From assembly GCA_041485165.1 (NCBI GenBank), contig JBGPJC010000031.1, positions 1 to 33,124 of the forward strand: DNA of 33,124 nucleotides, written 5' to 3'. A program made the translations under genes and the position numbers. Below, in pieces: positions 25,084 to 33,085 of the stretch. Position 1 is the stretch's first letter, and the number at the start of each line of letters is the position of its first letter. The DNA comes from JAAFGT01 sp041485165 (GTDB lineage Bacteria; Acidobacteriota; Terriglobia; Acidiferrales; UBA7541). The notes below the pieces were generated by a model that had not been told where the DNA came from, searched no databases, and saw nothing but the letters and a program-made list of their open reading frames with translations.

Positions 25084-26310
25084 ATGAATTTCGAGTTCTC
25101 ACCAAAGACGCAGGATCTTCAAAAGCGCCTGGCGGCGTTCATGGGCGAGCACATTTATCCGAACGAACAGCGCTATGAGCAGGAGATTGCGCGCGACCGG
25201 TGGACGCCGGCGCGGGTGATTGAAGAGCTCAAGCCCAAGGCGCGGGCCGCCGGGCTGTGGAACCTGTTTTTGCCGGACCACGAGCTTGGCGCCGGACTCA
25301 CCAATCTGGAGTATGCGCCGCTGTGCGAGATCACCGGGCGCAGCGCCATGGCCCCCGAGGTGTTCAACTGCTCGGCGCCGGACACCGGAAATATGGAGGT
25401 TTTGGCCCGTTATGGAACGCCGGAGCAGAATGAACGCTGGCTAAAGCCGCTGCTCGCCGGAGAGATCCGTTCGTGTTTTGCGATGACCGAACCCGCGGTG
25501 GCGTCTTCCGATGCGACCAACATCCAGGCCAGTATCGTCCGGGACGGCCACGAGTATGTGATTAACGGGCGAAAGTGGTGGATTTCCGGAGCAGGCGATC
25601 CGCGCTGCAAAGTCGCTATCTTCATGGGCAAAACCGATCCTTCGGCGCCGCGCCATAAGCAGCAGTCCATGGTGCTGGTGCCAATGGATTCTCCGGGCGT
25701 GAAAATCGAGCGGCTTTTGACGGTATACGGCTATGACCATGCGCCGCATGGCCACGCCGAGGTCACTTTCGAAAATGTCCGCGTACCGCTGGCGAATCTC
25801 CTGCTCGGAGAAGGGCGGGGATTCGAGATTGCCCAAGGACGGCTGGGGCCGGGGCGCATCCACCATTGCATGCGGTGCATCGGCGTGGCCGAGCGGGCCC
25901 TGGAAACCATGTGCCGGCGTGTTCAATCGCGCGTGGCTTTCGGCAAACCCCTCGCCGAGCAGGGGATCATACGCGCCAGCATTGCAGACTCGCGTATGGA
26001 GATTGAGCAGGCCCGCCTGCTGACGCTGAAGGCGGCGTACATGATGGACACGGCAGGCAACAAGGCGGCCCAGGCGGAAATCGCCATGATCAAAGTTGTC
26101 GCCCCGAATGTGGCTTTGCGCGTGTTGGACCGGGCCATCCAGGCACATGGAGGCGCGGGAGTTTCACAAGACACATTTCTTGCCGCCGCTTGGGCGGTGG
26201 TGCGCACGCTGCGGCTGGCGGATGGACCGGACGAAGTCCATGCCGAAGCGATCGCGAAACTCGAACTCAGGAAATGGGGGGCGCCCGCGGCGCGACCGTC
26301 GTCGCGTTGA
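25084..26310 (+). CDS. Acyl-CoA dehydrogenase (ACAD10/11 and LvaC-like)
   Basis: This 408-aa FAD flavoprotein has the full acyl-CoA dehydrogenase layout. An N-terminal helical domain is followed by the FAD-contacting block CFAMTEPAVASSDATNI, then NGRKWWISGAGDP and the C-terminal helical domain with RVAFGKPLAEQGIIR and QAHGGAGVSQD. The variant TGRSAMAPEVFNCSAPDTGNME is typical of the ACAD10/11 branch rather than medium-chain enzymes. Next to the kinase, it would act on the 4-phosphoacyl-CoA product, eliminating phosphate on the way to a 3-hydroxyacyl-CoA; this comes from the LvaA/LvaC and ACAD11 precedents. Start ATG 25084 has GGGGTGA-type purines upstream. Confidence 0.92.
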   Translation: MNFEFSPKTQDLQKRLAAFMGEHIYPNEQRYEQEIARDRWTPARVIEELKPKARAAGLWNLFLPDHELGAGLTNLEYAPLCEITGRSAMAPEVFNCSAPDTGNMEVLARYGTPEQNERWLKPLLAGEIRSCFAMTEPAVASSDATNIQASIVRDGHEYVINGRKWWISGAGDPRCKVAIFMGKTDPSAPRHKQQSMVLVPMDSPGVKIERLLTVYGYDHAPHGHAEVTFENVRVPLANLLLGEGRGFEIAQGRLGPGRIHHCMRCIGVAERALETMCRRVQSRVAFGKPLAEQGIIRASIADSRMEIEQARLLTLKAAYMMDTAGNKAAQAEIAMIKVVAPNVALRVLDRAIQAHGGAGVSQDTFLAAAWAVVRTLRLADGPDEVHAEAIAKLELRKWGAPAARPSSR

Positions 26311-26329
26311 TGGCCTTCCGCCTCGGCAT

Positions 26330-26457
26330 CTCTGTGGTCTCTGCGCTCTCGGTGTTCTCAGTATTGGAATTTGAACAGCAAAAGAATTAACACAGAGGGC
26401 ACAGAGAGCACAGAGAGCACAGAGGGCACAGAGGAAGACAGAGAAGAGAGCGCAGGG
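26330..26457. repeat. 9-bp tandem array with an inverted companion arm
   Basis: Five 9-mers of the form CACAGAGRG run head to tail from 26391 to 26435 (CACAGAGGG, CACAGAGAG, CACAGAGAG, CACAGAGGG, CACAGAGGA), trailing into purine-rich sequence. The left arm CTCTGTGGTCTCTGCG (26330-26345) is complementary to CACAGAGAGCACAGAG within the array at 14 of 16 positions, so a long hairpin can form. It lies between two converging genes and may also stop transcription. The array resembles the one at 196-266. Confidence 0.85.
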
Positions 26458-26526
26458 AAGACTGCGGAGATTTTGGATGCTATGCTACTGGGTTTCCAGG
26501 TTCGACCGAACCTAGTTTTTGGATCC

Positions 26527-27063
26527 TCAACCGGGCTTATTATCCGGGATATTTTCGCCCGGGTGGAACACTGCGGCCGGCGGACGAGACAGATGTTTGC
26601 CGAGTTCCGCGGAAATCCTCTCAAGCTCTTTCTTATCGAAACCCTTTTCGCCGACCACGATCTCTCCGTCCGAGGTGATCAGGAAGACCGACGGCACGTT
26701 GGTGATGGCGTAAGCATTTGACACCGGATACCCGTCAGCGTCCACCAGGGAGGGGAAGGTAATGCCATACTCGGCGGCAAATTCCCGGGTGTCCGCGGCG
26801 TCGTCCTGAGAAATCCCCAGCACAGTTACGCGTTCGCTGCCGTAGGCTTTGTGCAGGCGCTCGAGGAAGGGAAAAGTGAACTGGCACACCGGGCAACTGA
26901 CCTTGTAAAACGCCGCGACCACCGGCCCCTTTTTCAGCAGGCCGGACAAGGTCACCCGTTCGCCGTCTGTATCGGGAAGCTCGATCGGTGGCGCCTGATT
27001 TCCTGAAGCAATCATGGCCTGCGATCCCTTACTAAACATTTTGCTTAGTTGTTGGAGCCACAT
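26527..27063 (-). CDS. Thioredoxin-fold peroxiredoxin/TlpA-like protein
   Basis: The 178-aa protein has the AhpC/TSA-Redoxin fold: APPIELPDTDG at the start of the domain, the redox motif SCPVC (Cys57 and Cys60) in FYKVSCPVCQFTFPFL, and the cis-Pro region NVPSVFLI. It probably works as a thiol oxidoreductase. No signal peptide is clear, so it should be cytoplasmic. The start is uncertain: ATG at 27063 gives 16 more residues (MWLQQLSKMFSK) than ATG at 27015 (MIASGNQAPP), which has AAGGG upstream and begins at the conserved domain. It converges with the acyl-CoA dehydrogenase gene. Confidence 0.88.
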   Translation of the reverse strand: MWLQQLSKMFSKGSQAMIASGNQAPPIELPDTDGERVTLSGLLKKGPVVAAFYKVSCPVCQFTFPFLERLHKAYGSERVTVLGISQDDAADTREFAAEYGITFPSLVDADGYPVSNAYAITNVPSVFLITSDGEIVVGEKGFDKKELERISAELGKHLSRPPAAVFHPGENIPDNKPG

Positions 27064-27137
27064 AGAAGATTCTACTCAATCCCCCTGCTCGCTGCTAGAA
27101 CGAGCTCTGCAAGTTGTGCCCTGGGAATTCTTCCCGA

Positions 27138-28391
27138 TCAGTGCACTCGCCGCGTCTTTTTTTCCAGGAAGTCCATCAGCAGGTACTGGCCGAGAGTCTG
27201 CGGCGTAGTGAAATAGGCCTTTCCGCGGCACATCTCCGACACTTTTTGTACAAAGCGCACCAGGGAGTAATCCGTGGCCAGCATGAAGGTATTAATCAAA
27301 ATCCCGGCACGCTTGCAGCGCGCTACCTCTTCCAGCGTTTGCGCGACAACCATGGGATCGAGGCCAAACGCGTTCTTGTAGATCCTGCCGTCGTCCAGCG
27401 TCATGGCCGAAGGCTTGCCGTCGGTAATCATGATGATCTGGCGCATATCTTTTTTCTGGCGGGTCAGGATGCGCCGCGCGAGGCGCAAACCTTCGCGAGT
27501 GTTGGTATAGAACGGGCCCACCTGTACGCGAGCGAGGTCCGCCAGCGGCAATTCCTCGGCGCTGTCGTGGAAGAGCACCAGGTGCAGCGAGTCGCCCGGG
27601 TACTGCGTGCGGATCAGGTGGGAAAGCGCCATGGAGACGCGCTTGGCGGGGGTAAAGCGGTCTTCCCCGTAGAGGATCATGCTGTGGCTGCAATCCAGCA
27701 GCAGGACCGTAGCGCAGGAACTCTGGTAGTCGCACTGGTGGACCATCAGGTCCTGGTAATCGATATTCAGCGGCACCTTGGGCCCTTCGCGTTGCACCGC
27801 GTTGAACAGCGTCGCCGGAATGTCCAGGTTCATTATGTCGCCAAACTCGTAGGGCTTCGAGGCTCCTCCCGATTCGACTCCGGTTGCCAGCATGCGTGTG
27901 TCGTGGCGGCCGAAGCTGCTGCGGCCGAGCGAGGAGAGCAGGTCCTTAAGCGCTTTGTAGCCCAGGAAGTCGAGCGTCTTGTCGGTGATCTCAAAGCGTA
28001 CGTGGCTCTGCTCCTGCCCGCTGCCCACACGCCCCATGGGCGCTCTTTGCGACGGGAGTGAAACGGTTGGCGGCTGGGGAGAGACGTAGCCTTCCTGCGA
28101 CATCCGCTCGATCAGCTTGTCAATCAACTTCTGAAGATCGTCTTTCCGGGCGGGGTCGTTTTGGAGCTGGTCGAGCAAATCCTGGGGAAGCAGGTCGCCC
28201 TCTTCGAGCGCGCGCAGGATGGCCTGGCGCAGCTCTTCCATGCTGCGCTCAGGGTCCATCTCCTGAATGTTCATGTATGGAGAATCGAAGCCGCTCTGCA
28301 GGAAGAAATCGGAGAGCCGGCTGACCAGGTCTTCCAGATCAATGGCGTCAGCCGGCTCACCCGTATATTTGCTGTAGCGGGTGACTTTCAT
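27138..28391 (-). CDS. VWA-domain protein, partner of the MoxR-like ATPase
   Basis: The 417-aa protein has a helical, acidic N-terminal part (about 1-110), a linker and a C-terminal von Willebrand A domain (about 225-400). The metal-ion-dependent adhesion site is intact: DCSHS at 233-237, the Thr in TNTREG (about 295-300) and Asp324 in MITDGKPS. It carries no signal peptide or membrane helix. It starts eight bases after the ATPase gene ends, so the two form an operon like other MoxR-VWA pairs (ChlI/ChlD, RavA/ViaA, CbbQ/CbbO), in which the VWA protein delivers a client to the AAA+ ring. The client is unknown. Confidence 0.9.
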   Translation of the reverse strand: MKVTRYSKYTGEPADAIDLEDLVSRLSDFFLQSGFDSPYMNIQEMDPERSMEELRQAILRALEEGDLLPQDLLDQLQNDPARKDDLQKLIDKLIERMSQEGYVSPQPPTVSLPSQRAPMGRVGSGQEQSHVRFEITDKTLDFLGYKALKDLLSSLGRSSFGRHDTRMLATGVESGGASKPYEFGDIMNLDIPATLFNAVQREGPKVPLNIDYQDLMVHQCDYQSSCATVLLLDCSHSMILYGEDRFTPAKRVSMALSHLIRTQYPGDSLHLVLFHDSAEELPLADLARVQVGPFYTNTREGLRLARRILTRQKKDMRQIIMITDGKPSAMTLDDGRIYKNAFGLDPMVVAQTLEEVARCKRAGILINTFMLATDYSLVRFVQKVSEMCRGKAYFTTPQTLGQYLLMDFLEKKTRRVH

Positions 28392-28399
28392 GGCCGCGC

Positions 28400-29887
28400 C
28401 TAATTAAACTCCCGCCGGGGCGGACGGCCGCCGCGCGGTTCATGTTCGCGCGTCTCCCGCGGCTTTTGCGCCTCGGCATGAAAGCCGCGCTCTTCGCTGC
28501 GGCTGATGCGCCGGTGGGCCCACAAACCTTCCAGCAGGAACTCTGCGGCGGAAACGAGCAGACCGGGATGGGCGGAGCTGTCGAGCTCCATTCTCTTCAG
28601 GTGGTCGAGCAGGCCGGGGATCTTGCGCAGGTGGGGAAGGATTTCGCGCGCGGTCGAACCGGCTGGCACCTTCAACTCTCCCCCTGACTCAAACCACTGG
28701 ATCACCGCATTGAGATCCGCGCCGGCGAAGCGGCGGTCAAAGGTGCGGCCCACGGCGCCGCGGATCAGCTCGCGGGCCACATTGTCCGCGCCGCGCAGCT
28801 CGCCCTCATATTCCAGCTCGATCTTCCCGGTGATGGAGGGAAGCGCGGTGTAAATGTCCGCCACGCGCACCACGGCGGGCATCTCGCGGTTCCGCGCCGC
28901 GCGCTGCTCGGCGCCGCTGGCGGCGTTTTCAATGCAGGTGATCGGCAAGCGCTGGCTGACGCCAGAACGCTTGTCCACGCGTTTGTCCTCGCGCGCCTGG
29001 AAGGCGATCTCCTCGACGATCTCGCGGATGTAATCCGGGACCACGGCCTGGCGATGGTCGCCGCGCTCCAGCCAGGCCTCCTGCGCGGTGATCTTGAGCC
29101 CCTCTTCGATGGACTGAGGATAATGCGTGCGGATTTCCGAGCCGATGCGGTCTTTGAGCGGAGTGATAATTTTGCCGCGCGCGGTGTAATCTTCGGGGTT
29201 GGCGGTAAAAACCAGCAGCACATCGAGCGGCAGGCGCAGCGGGTAGCCCTTAATCTGCACATCGCCTTCCTGCATGATGTTGAACAGTCCCACCTGGATC
29301 TTTCCGGCCAGGTCGGGCAGCTCGTTCATGGCGAACAGGCCGCGGTTGGCGCGCGGCAGCAATCCGTAGTGAATGGTCAGCTCGTCGGAGAGGTCGCGCC
29401 CGCCGCGTGCGGCGCGAATGGGGTCCACGTCGCCAAGGATGTCGGCGATAGTCACGTCCGGCGTGGCCAGCTTTTCTACGAAGCGCTGCTCGCGCGGGAG
29501 CCAGGCGATGGGTGTGGCATCGCCCATCTGCGCGACGCGCTCGCGGCAAGATTTGCAGATGGGCCGGTAGGGATTGTCGTTGATCTCGCAGCCGGCAACG
29601 ACCGGCATCTGCGCATCGAGCAGCTCGACCAAACTGCGCAGGATGCGGCTCTTGGCTTGCCCGCGCAGGCCGAGGAGTATGAAGTGATGCCGGGAGAGCA
29701 CAGCGTTCACGATCTGGGGCACGACGGTATCTTCGTAGCCGTGCACGCCGGGGAACAGTTCTTCTTTGGCCTCCAGCTTGCGCAGCAGGTTTTCACGGAC
29801 CTCCTGCTTGACGCTGCGCCCGCCCAGTTTAGCCTCGGACCAGGCGCTCTTTCGTAGCTCTCCAAGCGTTTGCGGCAGTCGGCTCAT
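28400..29887 (-). CDS. MoxR/ChlI-like AAA+ ATPase
   Basis: The 495-aa protein is an AAA+ ATPase of the MoxR/magnesium-chelatase-I type. Walker A is LGLRGQAKSR (73-81, Lys79), sensor 1 is FTANPEDY (about 227-234, Asn230) and the arginine-finger region is LKDRIGSEIRTHYP. Two features are unusual. Walker B reads GLFAMNEL, so the usual Asp before the catalytic Glu189 is Asn188. An insertion after the first beta strand contains Cys100, Cys111 and Cys114 (ICKSC), which could bind a metal. The last 30 residues are a charged, probably disordered tail. With the VWA gene behind it, it would form a chaperone-like motor; its substrate is unknown. Confidence 0.9.
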   Translation of the reverse strand: MSRLPQTLGELRKSAWSEAKLGGRSVKQEVRENLLRKLEAKEELFPGVHGYEDTVVPQIVNAVLSRHHFILLGLRGQAKSRILRSLVELLDAQMPVVAGCEINDNPYRPICKSCRERVAQMGDATPIAWLPREQRFVEKLATPDVTIADILGDVDPIRAARGGRDLSDELTIHYGLLPRANRGLFAMNELPDLAGKIQVGLFNIMQEGDVQIKGYPLRLPLDVLLVFTANPEDYTARGKIITPLKDRIGSEIRTHYPQSIEEGLKITAQEAWLERGDHRQAVVPDYIREIVEEIAFQAREDKRVDKRSGVSQRLPITCIENAASGAEQRAARNREMPAVVRVADIYTALPSITGKIELEYEGELRGADNVARELIRGAVGRTFDRRFAGADLNAVIQWFESGGELKVPAGSTAREILPHLRKIPGLLDHLKRMELDSSAHPGLLVSAAEFLLEGLWAHRRISRSEERGFHAEAQKPRETREHEPRGGRPPRREFN

Positions 29888-30379
29888 TCTTCACCCATGG
29901 ACGATCAATCTGATTAGATGCTCCAGCCGAACATGATGATTATAGGCGAAATCAAACTGGGCGGCGCGATTGCTTCGGCAAGCGTTCGCGGGCCGTAGTG
30001 GGTCAGTTTTCGATGTGCCGACAATTCGGGACAAATGGCGGCACACCGTTACTGGGAGGCTGGATGCCGATAGTGTCCGGGTGCGCAACGATACGCTAGG
30101 ATCCTCTTCTTTCGCTTCCCACAACCCCGCTCCTGAACCGCACCGCCGTTTCTAAAGTTTGCCAACGAAACGGCATAAACGACCACCGCAGACGCCACGA
30201 AATTCAAACTACAGAAAGCAATGCGCTTACGCTTGTCTTGGTTGGCCACCGAAACAGGAAGCGTCTCGCGCCGGATGCGTCACTGGCCTACCCGGGTCAC
30301 GATATTCTGGGAGCAAGCGGAACTGCATCTGTTGTAGGTGTATCGAACCAGTATCAATAAGTATAGAATTTGATGGACG
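29888..30379. other. 492-bp gene-free stretch between the ATPase operon and the SIR2-STAND gene
   Basis: I see no gene. A 66-codon minus-strand frame (30049-30249) has basic, Cys-containing text with no recognisable fold and is likely chance. The region is less GC-rich than the neighbouring operons and contains an insertion-sequence-like segment at 29998-30045. TATAGA at 30362-30367, 13 bases before the SIR2-STAND start, could be a -10 box, but it has no good -35. Confidence 0.6.
29998..30045. mobile_element. Possible insertion-sequence end remnant (IS21-like)
   Basis: GTGGGTCAGTTTTC at 29998-30011, read on the other strand as GAAAACTGACCCAC, resembles the terminal repeats of IS21-family (istA/istB) elements as I recall them. 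It is followed by a 7-bp inverted repeat, TGTGCCG (30014-30020) and CGGCACA (30039-30045). No transposase frame remains, so it would be a scar marking the junction of the accessory gene at the window end. Confidence 0.3.
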
Positions 30380-33043
30380 ATGATGGCTCCCCTTTTGCCA
30401 GACCTGAACGAGATTGCCAAAATTCTGGACGGGCCGAGTCCACAGCTCGTGGTCGTTGTTGGCACGGGCGTGGCGAGGGATGCGACAGGTCAGCCCCACG
30501 CTTCCTGGCTCGGATTGTTAAAACACGCGATTCAGCATCTTGTCGCACTTCGAATTCAACCAGAGTGGGGTGAACATCTCAAAGCATCGCTGGACGCCGC
30601 GTTCCGCTCACCGTTTGATCTTCAGGCCGCTTTAAAGCACGCCGAATTCATCGAGCAAGCGCTGACCACTCCTGACACTAAAGGTTTTGCAGAGTGGCTA
30701 GAATCGGCTTTCGTTGATTTCAAGGCTCGTCCCAGCCTCAAGCACCCGACGACCCTTGAAGGCTTGTGGGACCTCCAACGAGCCGGTGCGCTGCTCCTAA
30801 CAACAAACTACGACAGCCTTCTCACCGACGCCACCGACCTGCCTCCCGTAACTTGGGAGGAGCACGACGACTTTCATAGGGTTATGACTCGGCAGAAATC
30901 CGGGATCCTGCATATTCACGGCCACTGGCGGCGGCCGTCTTCGATCGTGCTCGGTCACACATCCTACAAGCGGGTTGTGACTGATCAAAGGATTCAGGAG
31001 CTTTTCAAATCCCTTTGGCTGAATTGGCACTGGCTGTATGTTGGGTTCGGGAATGGACTTGATGATCCGAATTTCGGCCGCCTCCTGGCGTGGAGTCGGA
31101 ATTGGGGCGCAAGCGGTCTTTACGATATTTTTCTAGCGGAACAAGTCAAAGCAGTTGAAATTGCCAATCGCACGGACAGGCCACTGAACTTATTCAGTTT
31201 TGGTTATCGTTCTCACGACGCGTTGCCTGCAATACTCAAGTCGTTGACTCCAGCGACTCGTGCTTGGCCATTCCTGCCGGTCGACGATAGCCTTCCGCAG
31301 TTTCGGTTTCCTGGTTCGGAGAAGACAGTGCCGGTTCCTTCACATAAGGAGTATCTAGAAGGCCGCGTCCCAAAGCTGGATGCCGATACGGTTGTGCAGG
31401 AGCGTCTCGAACAATACGGCTGGGCATTCGTGCTAGATGTCGCTTCAACTGGAAAGACCACGCTTGCCTTGCGAGCTGCCACCACGCCGGAGCAGCAGAA
31501 AGATCCCGCGTTTTACCTTGATCTTGCGAAGGAGATTCCCGACGACGCAGACCCCGTCTCGGCACTAGGGAGGCTGACGAAACGATCGTGGCTGCTAATC
31601 CTGGACAACGTAAATCGCGATGCAGAACTAGCTCGCCAGATCTGGGACGCTTGGAACGCTTCGTCGCGAGGCAGTCGTCTGCTATTGGTCGCTACGCGCG
31701 TGCAGCAGACTGTCATTCTCAGTTCGGCGCAAGATTTGGGATTCTTAGTCCGGCATCCTTCAAATCCGGCGATTGAGCTTCGTCCTACCCCAAAAGACTT
31801 GGGGAAAATTCTACAGCACCTCTATCGACAGGTTGCAGGCTTAGAAGCCGCGCCCTTGCTACTCCCACCGACGAGCGTGCTGCAGGAGTGGCACAAGACC
31901 TATGGCTCTGCCCTAACCTTCTTTTGCCCAGCGGTCATGAGCCGTTTTGACCGTTTCACTCGAGGAGACTGGAATCTGCCTCCATCTGCAGCAGCCGAAT
32001 GGGTGCGAACGGAATGGCTCGATCCGTTGGACCGTCAAAACCGAGAAAACCTTCTGTGCGTGGCTGTTTTTGGCTCACAAGACTTGGAACTCGAAGTCCA
32101 GAGCGACGCCCTGCCACACCTGGGCAGCACGGACGAGCTCTGGAAGCTCGTTGCAAAGAGTACCTATGGGCAGTTTGGGCAGTATCACCGCCTCAGCTTG
32201 CGCGAACCGGGTTGGGGCTCGCTGATCCTCGATGCCACGCCTGTACCCGTCCCCCGCGATGAGGTGCTTTTTGAGGCTGCATTACGCCATCCGATGACCG
32301 CAGTAGTGTTGAACTCTCGGCTTTGGCAGCGGGGCGACAAGGACCGGTGTAAGAAGCTGTGGGAGCGCTTGGAACTCAACTCGAAGTGTTGGATCCCGCG
32401 TATGTTTGAGCTCTCCTTGGGCTATTTCGGGAGGCTCATGATACCGGCTCAGCAGTTCGCGACAACGACGCTCGTAAGTGACATTTGGTCGGAGGTCGAA
32501 CGTGATCTCCCAAGGCTCGTCCGCCACATACTAGAGGCTCATCTTGGCGCAATCTCAGCGTTTCTCGATTTGCATCAGCGGCAGCGACGCGAGACGATCA
32601 AGCTGTGGGATGCGTTGGAGAAAGAACCGGAGAAACTCGCTGCACGCGCGTGGGACACGCCACTGAATCAACTTGGCTCTTTCCTCGACAAGGCGCAAGC
32701 GCATCCGGCGATCACGAAGGCAATCTGGGATGCGTTGGAGAAAGAACCGGAGAAACTCGCTGCTCGCGCGTGGGGCACCCCACTGGGATTCCTTGGCTCA
32801 TTCCTCAACAAGGCGCAAGCGCATCCGGCGATCACCAAGGCAATCTGGGATGCGTTGGAGAAAGAACCGGAAAAGCTCGCTGCACGCGCGTGGGACACGC
32901 CACTGAATCAACTTGGCTCTTTCCTCGACAAGGCGCAAGCGCATCCGGCGATCACCAAGGCAATCTGGGATGCGCTGGAGAAAGAACCGGAGAAGCTCGC
33001 TGCTCGCGCGTGGGACACCCCACTGGGATTCCTTGGCTCTTAA
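30380..33043 (+). CDS. SIR2-STAND NTPase protein with C-terminal 40-aa repeats (probable anti-phage defence protein)
   Basis: This 887-aa protein has three parts. The first is a SIR2-like NADase domain (about 1-300): VVVVGTGVARD with the nucleotide-binding Gly loop (28-30), TTNYDSLL with Asn143, HIHGHW with likely catalytic His180, the LGHTSY block and VGFGNGLDD. The second is a STAND-type NTPase (about 330-560): Walker A DVASTGKTT with Lys359, where the usual first Gly is Asp353; Walker B WLLILDN with Asp409; sensor region SRLLLVATR. The third is an alpha-helical region ending in 40-aa repeats from residue 743. In SIR2-STAND proteins such as Avs5, the C-terminus senses a phage component and the SIR2 domain destroys NAD. 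Codon use is more relaxed and GC lower than upstream genes, consistent with transfer. The stop codon falls inside a decayed repeat, so the end may be premature. Confidence 0.88.
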   Translation: MMAPLLPDLNEIAKILDGPSPQLVVVVGTGVARDATGQPHASWLGLLKHAIQHLVALRIQPEWGEHLKASLDAAFRSPFDLQAALKHAEFIEQALTTPDTKGFAEWLESAFVDFKARPSLKHPTTLEGLWDLQRAGALLLTTNYDSLLTDATDLPPVTWEEHDDFHRVMTRQKSGILHIHGHWRRPSSIVLGHTSYKRVVTDQRIQELFKSLWLNWHWLYVGFGNGLDDPNFGRLLAWSRNWGASGLYDIFLAEQVKAVEIANRTDRPLNLFSFGYRSHDALPAILKSLTPATRAWPFLPVDDSLPQFRFPGSEKTVPVPSHKEYLEGRVPKLDADTVVQERLEQYGWAFVLDVASTGKTTLALRAATTPEQQKDPAFYLDLAKEIPDDADPVSALGRLTKRSWLLILDNVNRDAELARQIWDAWNASSRGSRLLLVATRVQQTVILSSAQDLGFLVRHPSNPAIELRPTPKDLGKILQHLYRQVAGLEAAPLLLPPTSVLQEWHKTYGSALTFFCPAVMSRFDRFTRGDWNLPPSAAAEWVRTEWLDPLDRQNRENLLCVAVFGSQDLELEVQSDALPHLGSTDELWKLVAKSTYGQFGQYHRLSLREPGWGSLILDATPVPVPRDEVLFEAALRHPMTAVVLNSRLWQRGDKDRCKKLWERLELNSKCWIPRMFELSLGYFGRLMIPAQQFATTTLVSDIWSEVERDLPRLVRHILEAHLGAISAFLDLHQRQRRETIKLWDALEKEPEKLAARAWDTPLNQLGSFLDKAQAHPAITKAIWDALEKEPEKLAARAWGTPLGFLGSFLNKAQAHPAITKAIWDALEKEPEKLAARAWDTPLNQLGSFLDKAQAHPAITKAIWDALEKEPEKLAARAWDTPLGFLGS

Positions 33044-33085
33044 CTCTACAATGCGCAATCGCATCCGGCCATATCGATGTCAATC
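32606..33085 (+). repeat. 120-bp tandem repeats coding for 40-aa units, with a decayed last copy
   Basis: Units start at 32606, 32726, 32846 and 32966. Copies 1 and 3 differ at 3 of 120 bases and share TPLNQLGSFLDK; copies 2 and 4 share TPLGFLGS, so the array is an A-B-A-B duplication of a 240-bp unit. Copy 4 is clean up to 33040, then TTCCTC becomes TAACTC, giving the stop. The next 45 bases (33041-33085) still align without gaps to the unit end at 34 of 45 positions. The 39 bases after that show no further unit. Confidence 0.95.

Noticed and set aside
26371..26721. Plus-strand frame starting MNSKRINTEGTES
   Set aside because: Its Thr/Glu/Ser repeat text is the translated 9-bp array, and the rest is the antisense of the thioredoxin-fold gene.
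32606..33085. CRISPR or non-coding satellite at the window end
   Set aside because: The 120-bp units stay in frame with the SIR2-STAND gene and vary mainly at defined amino-acid positions, so they are protein repeats.
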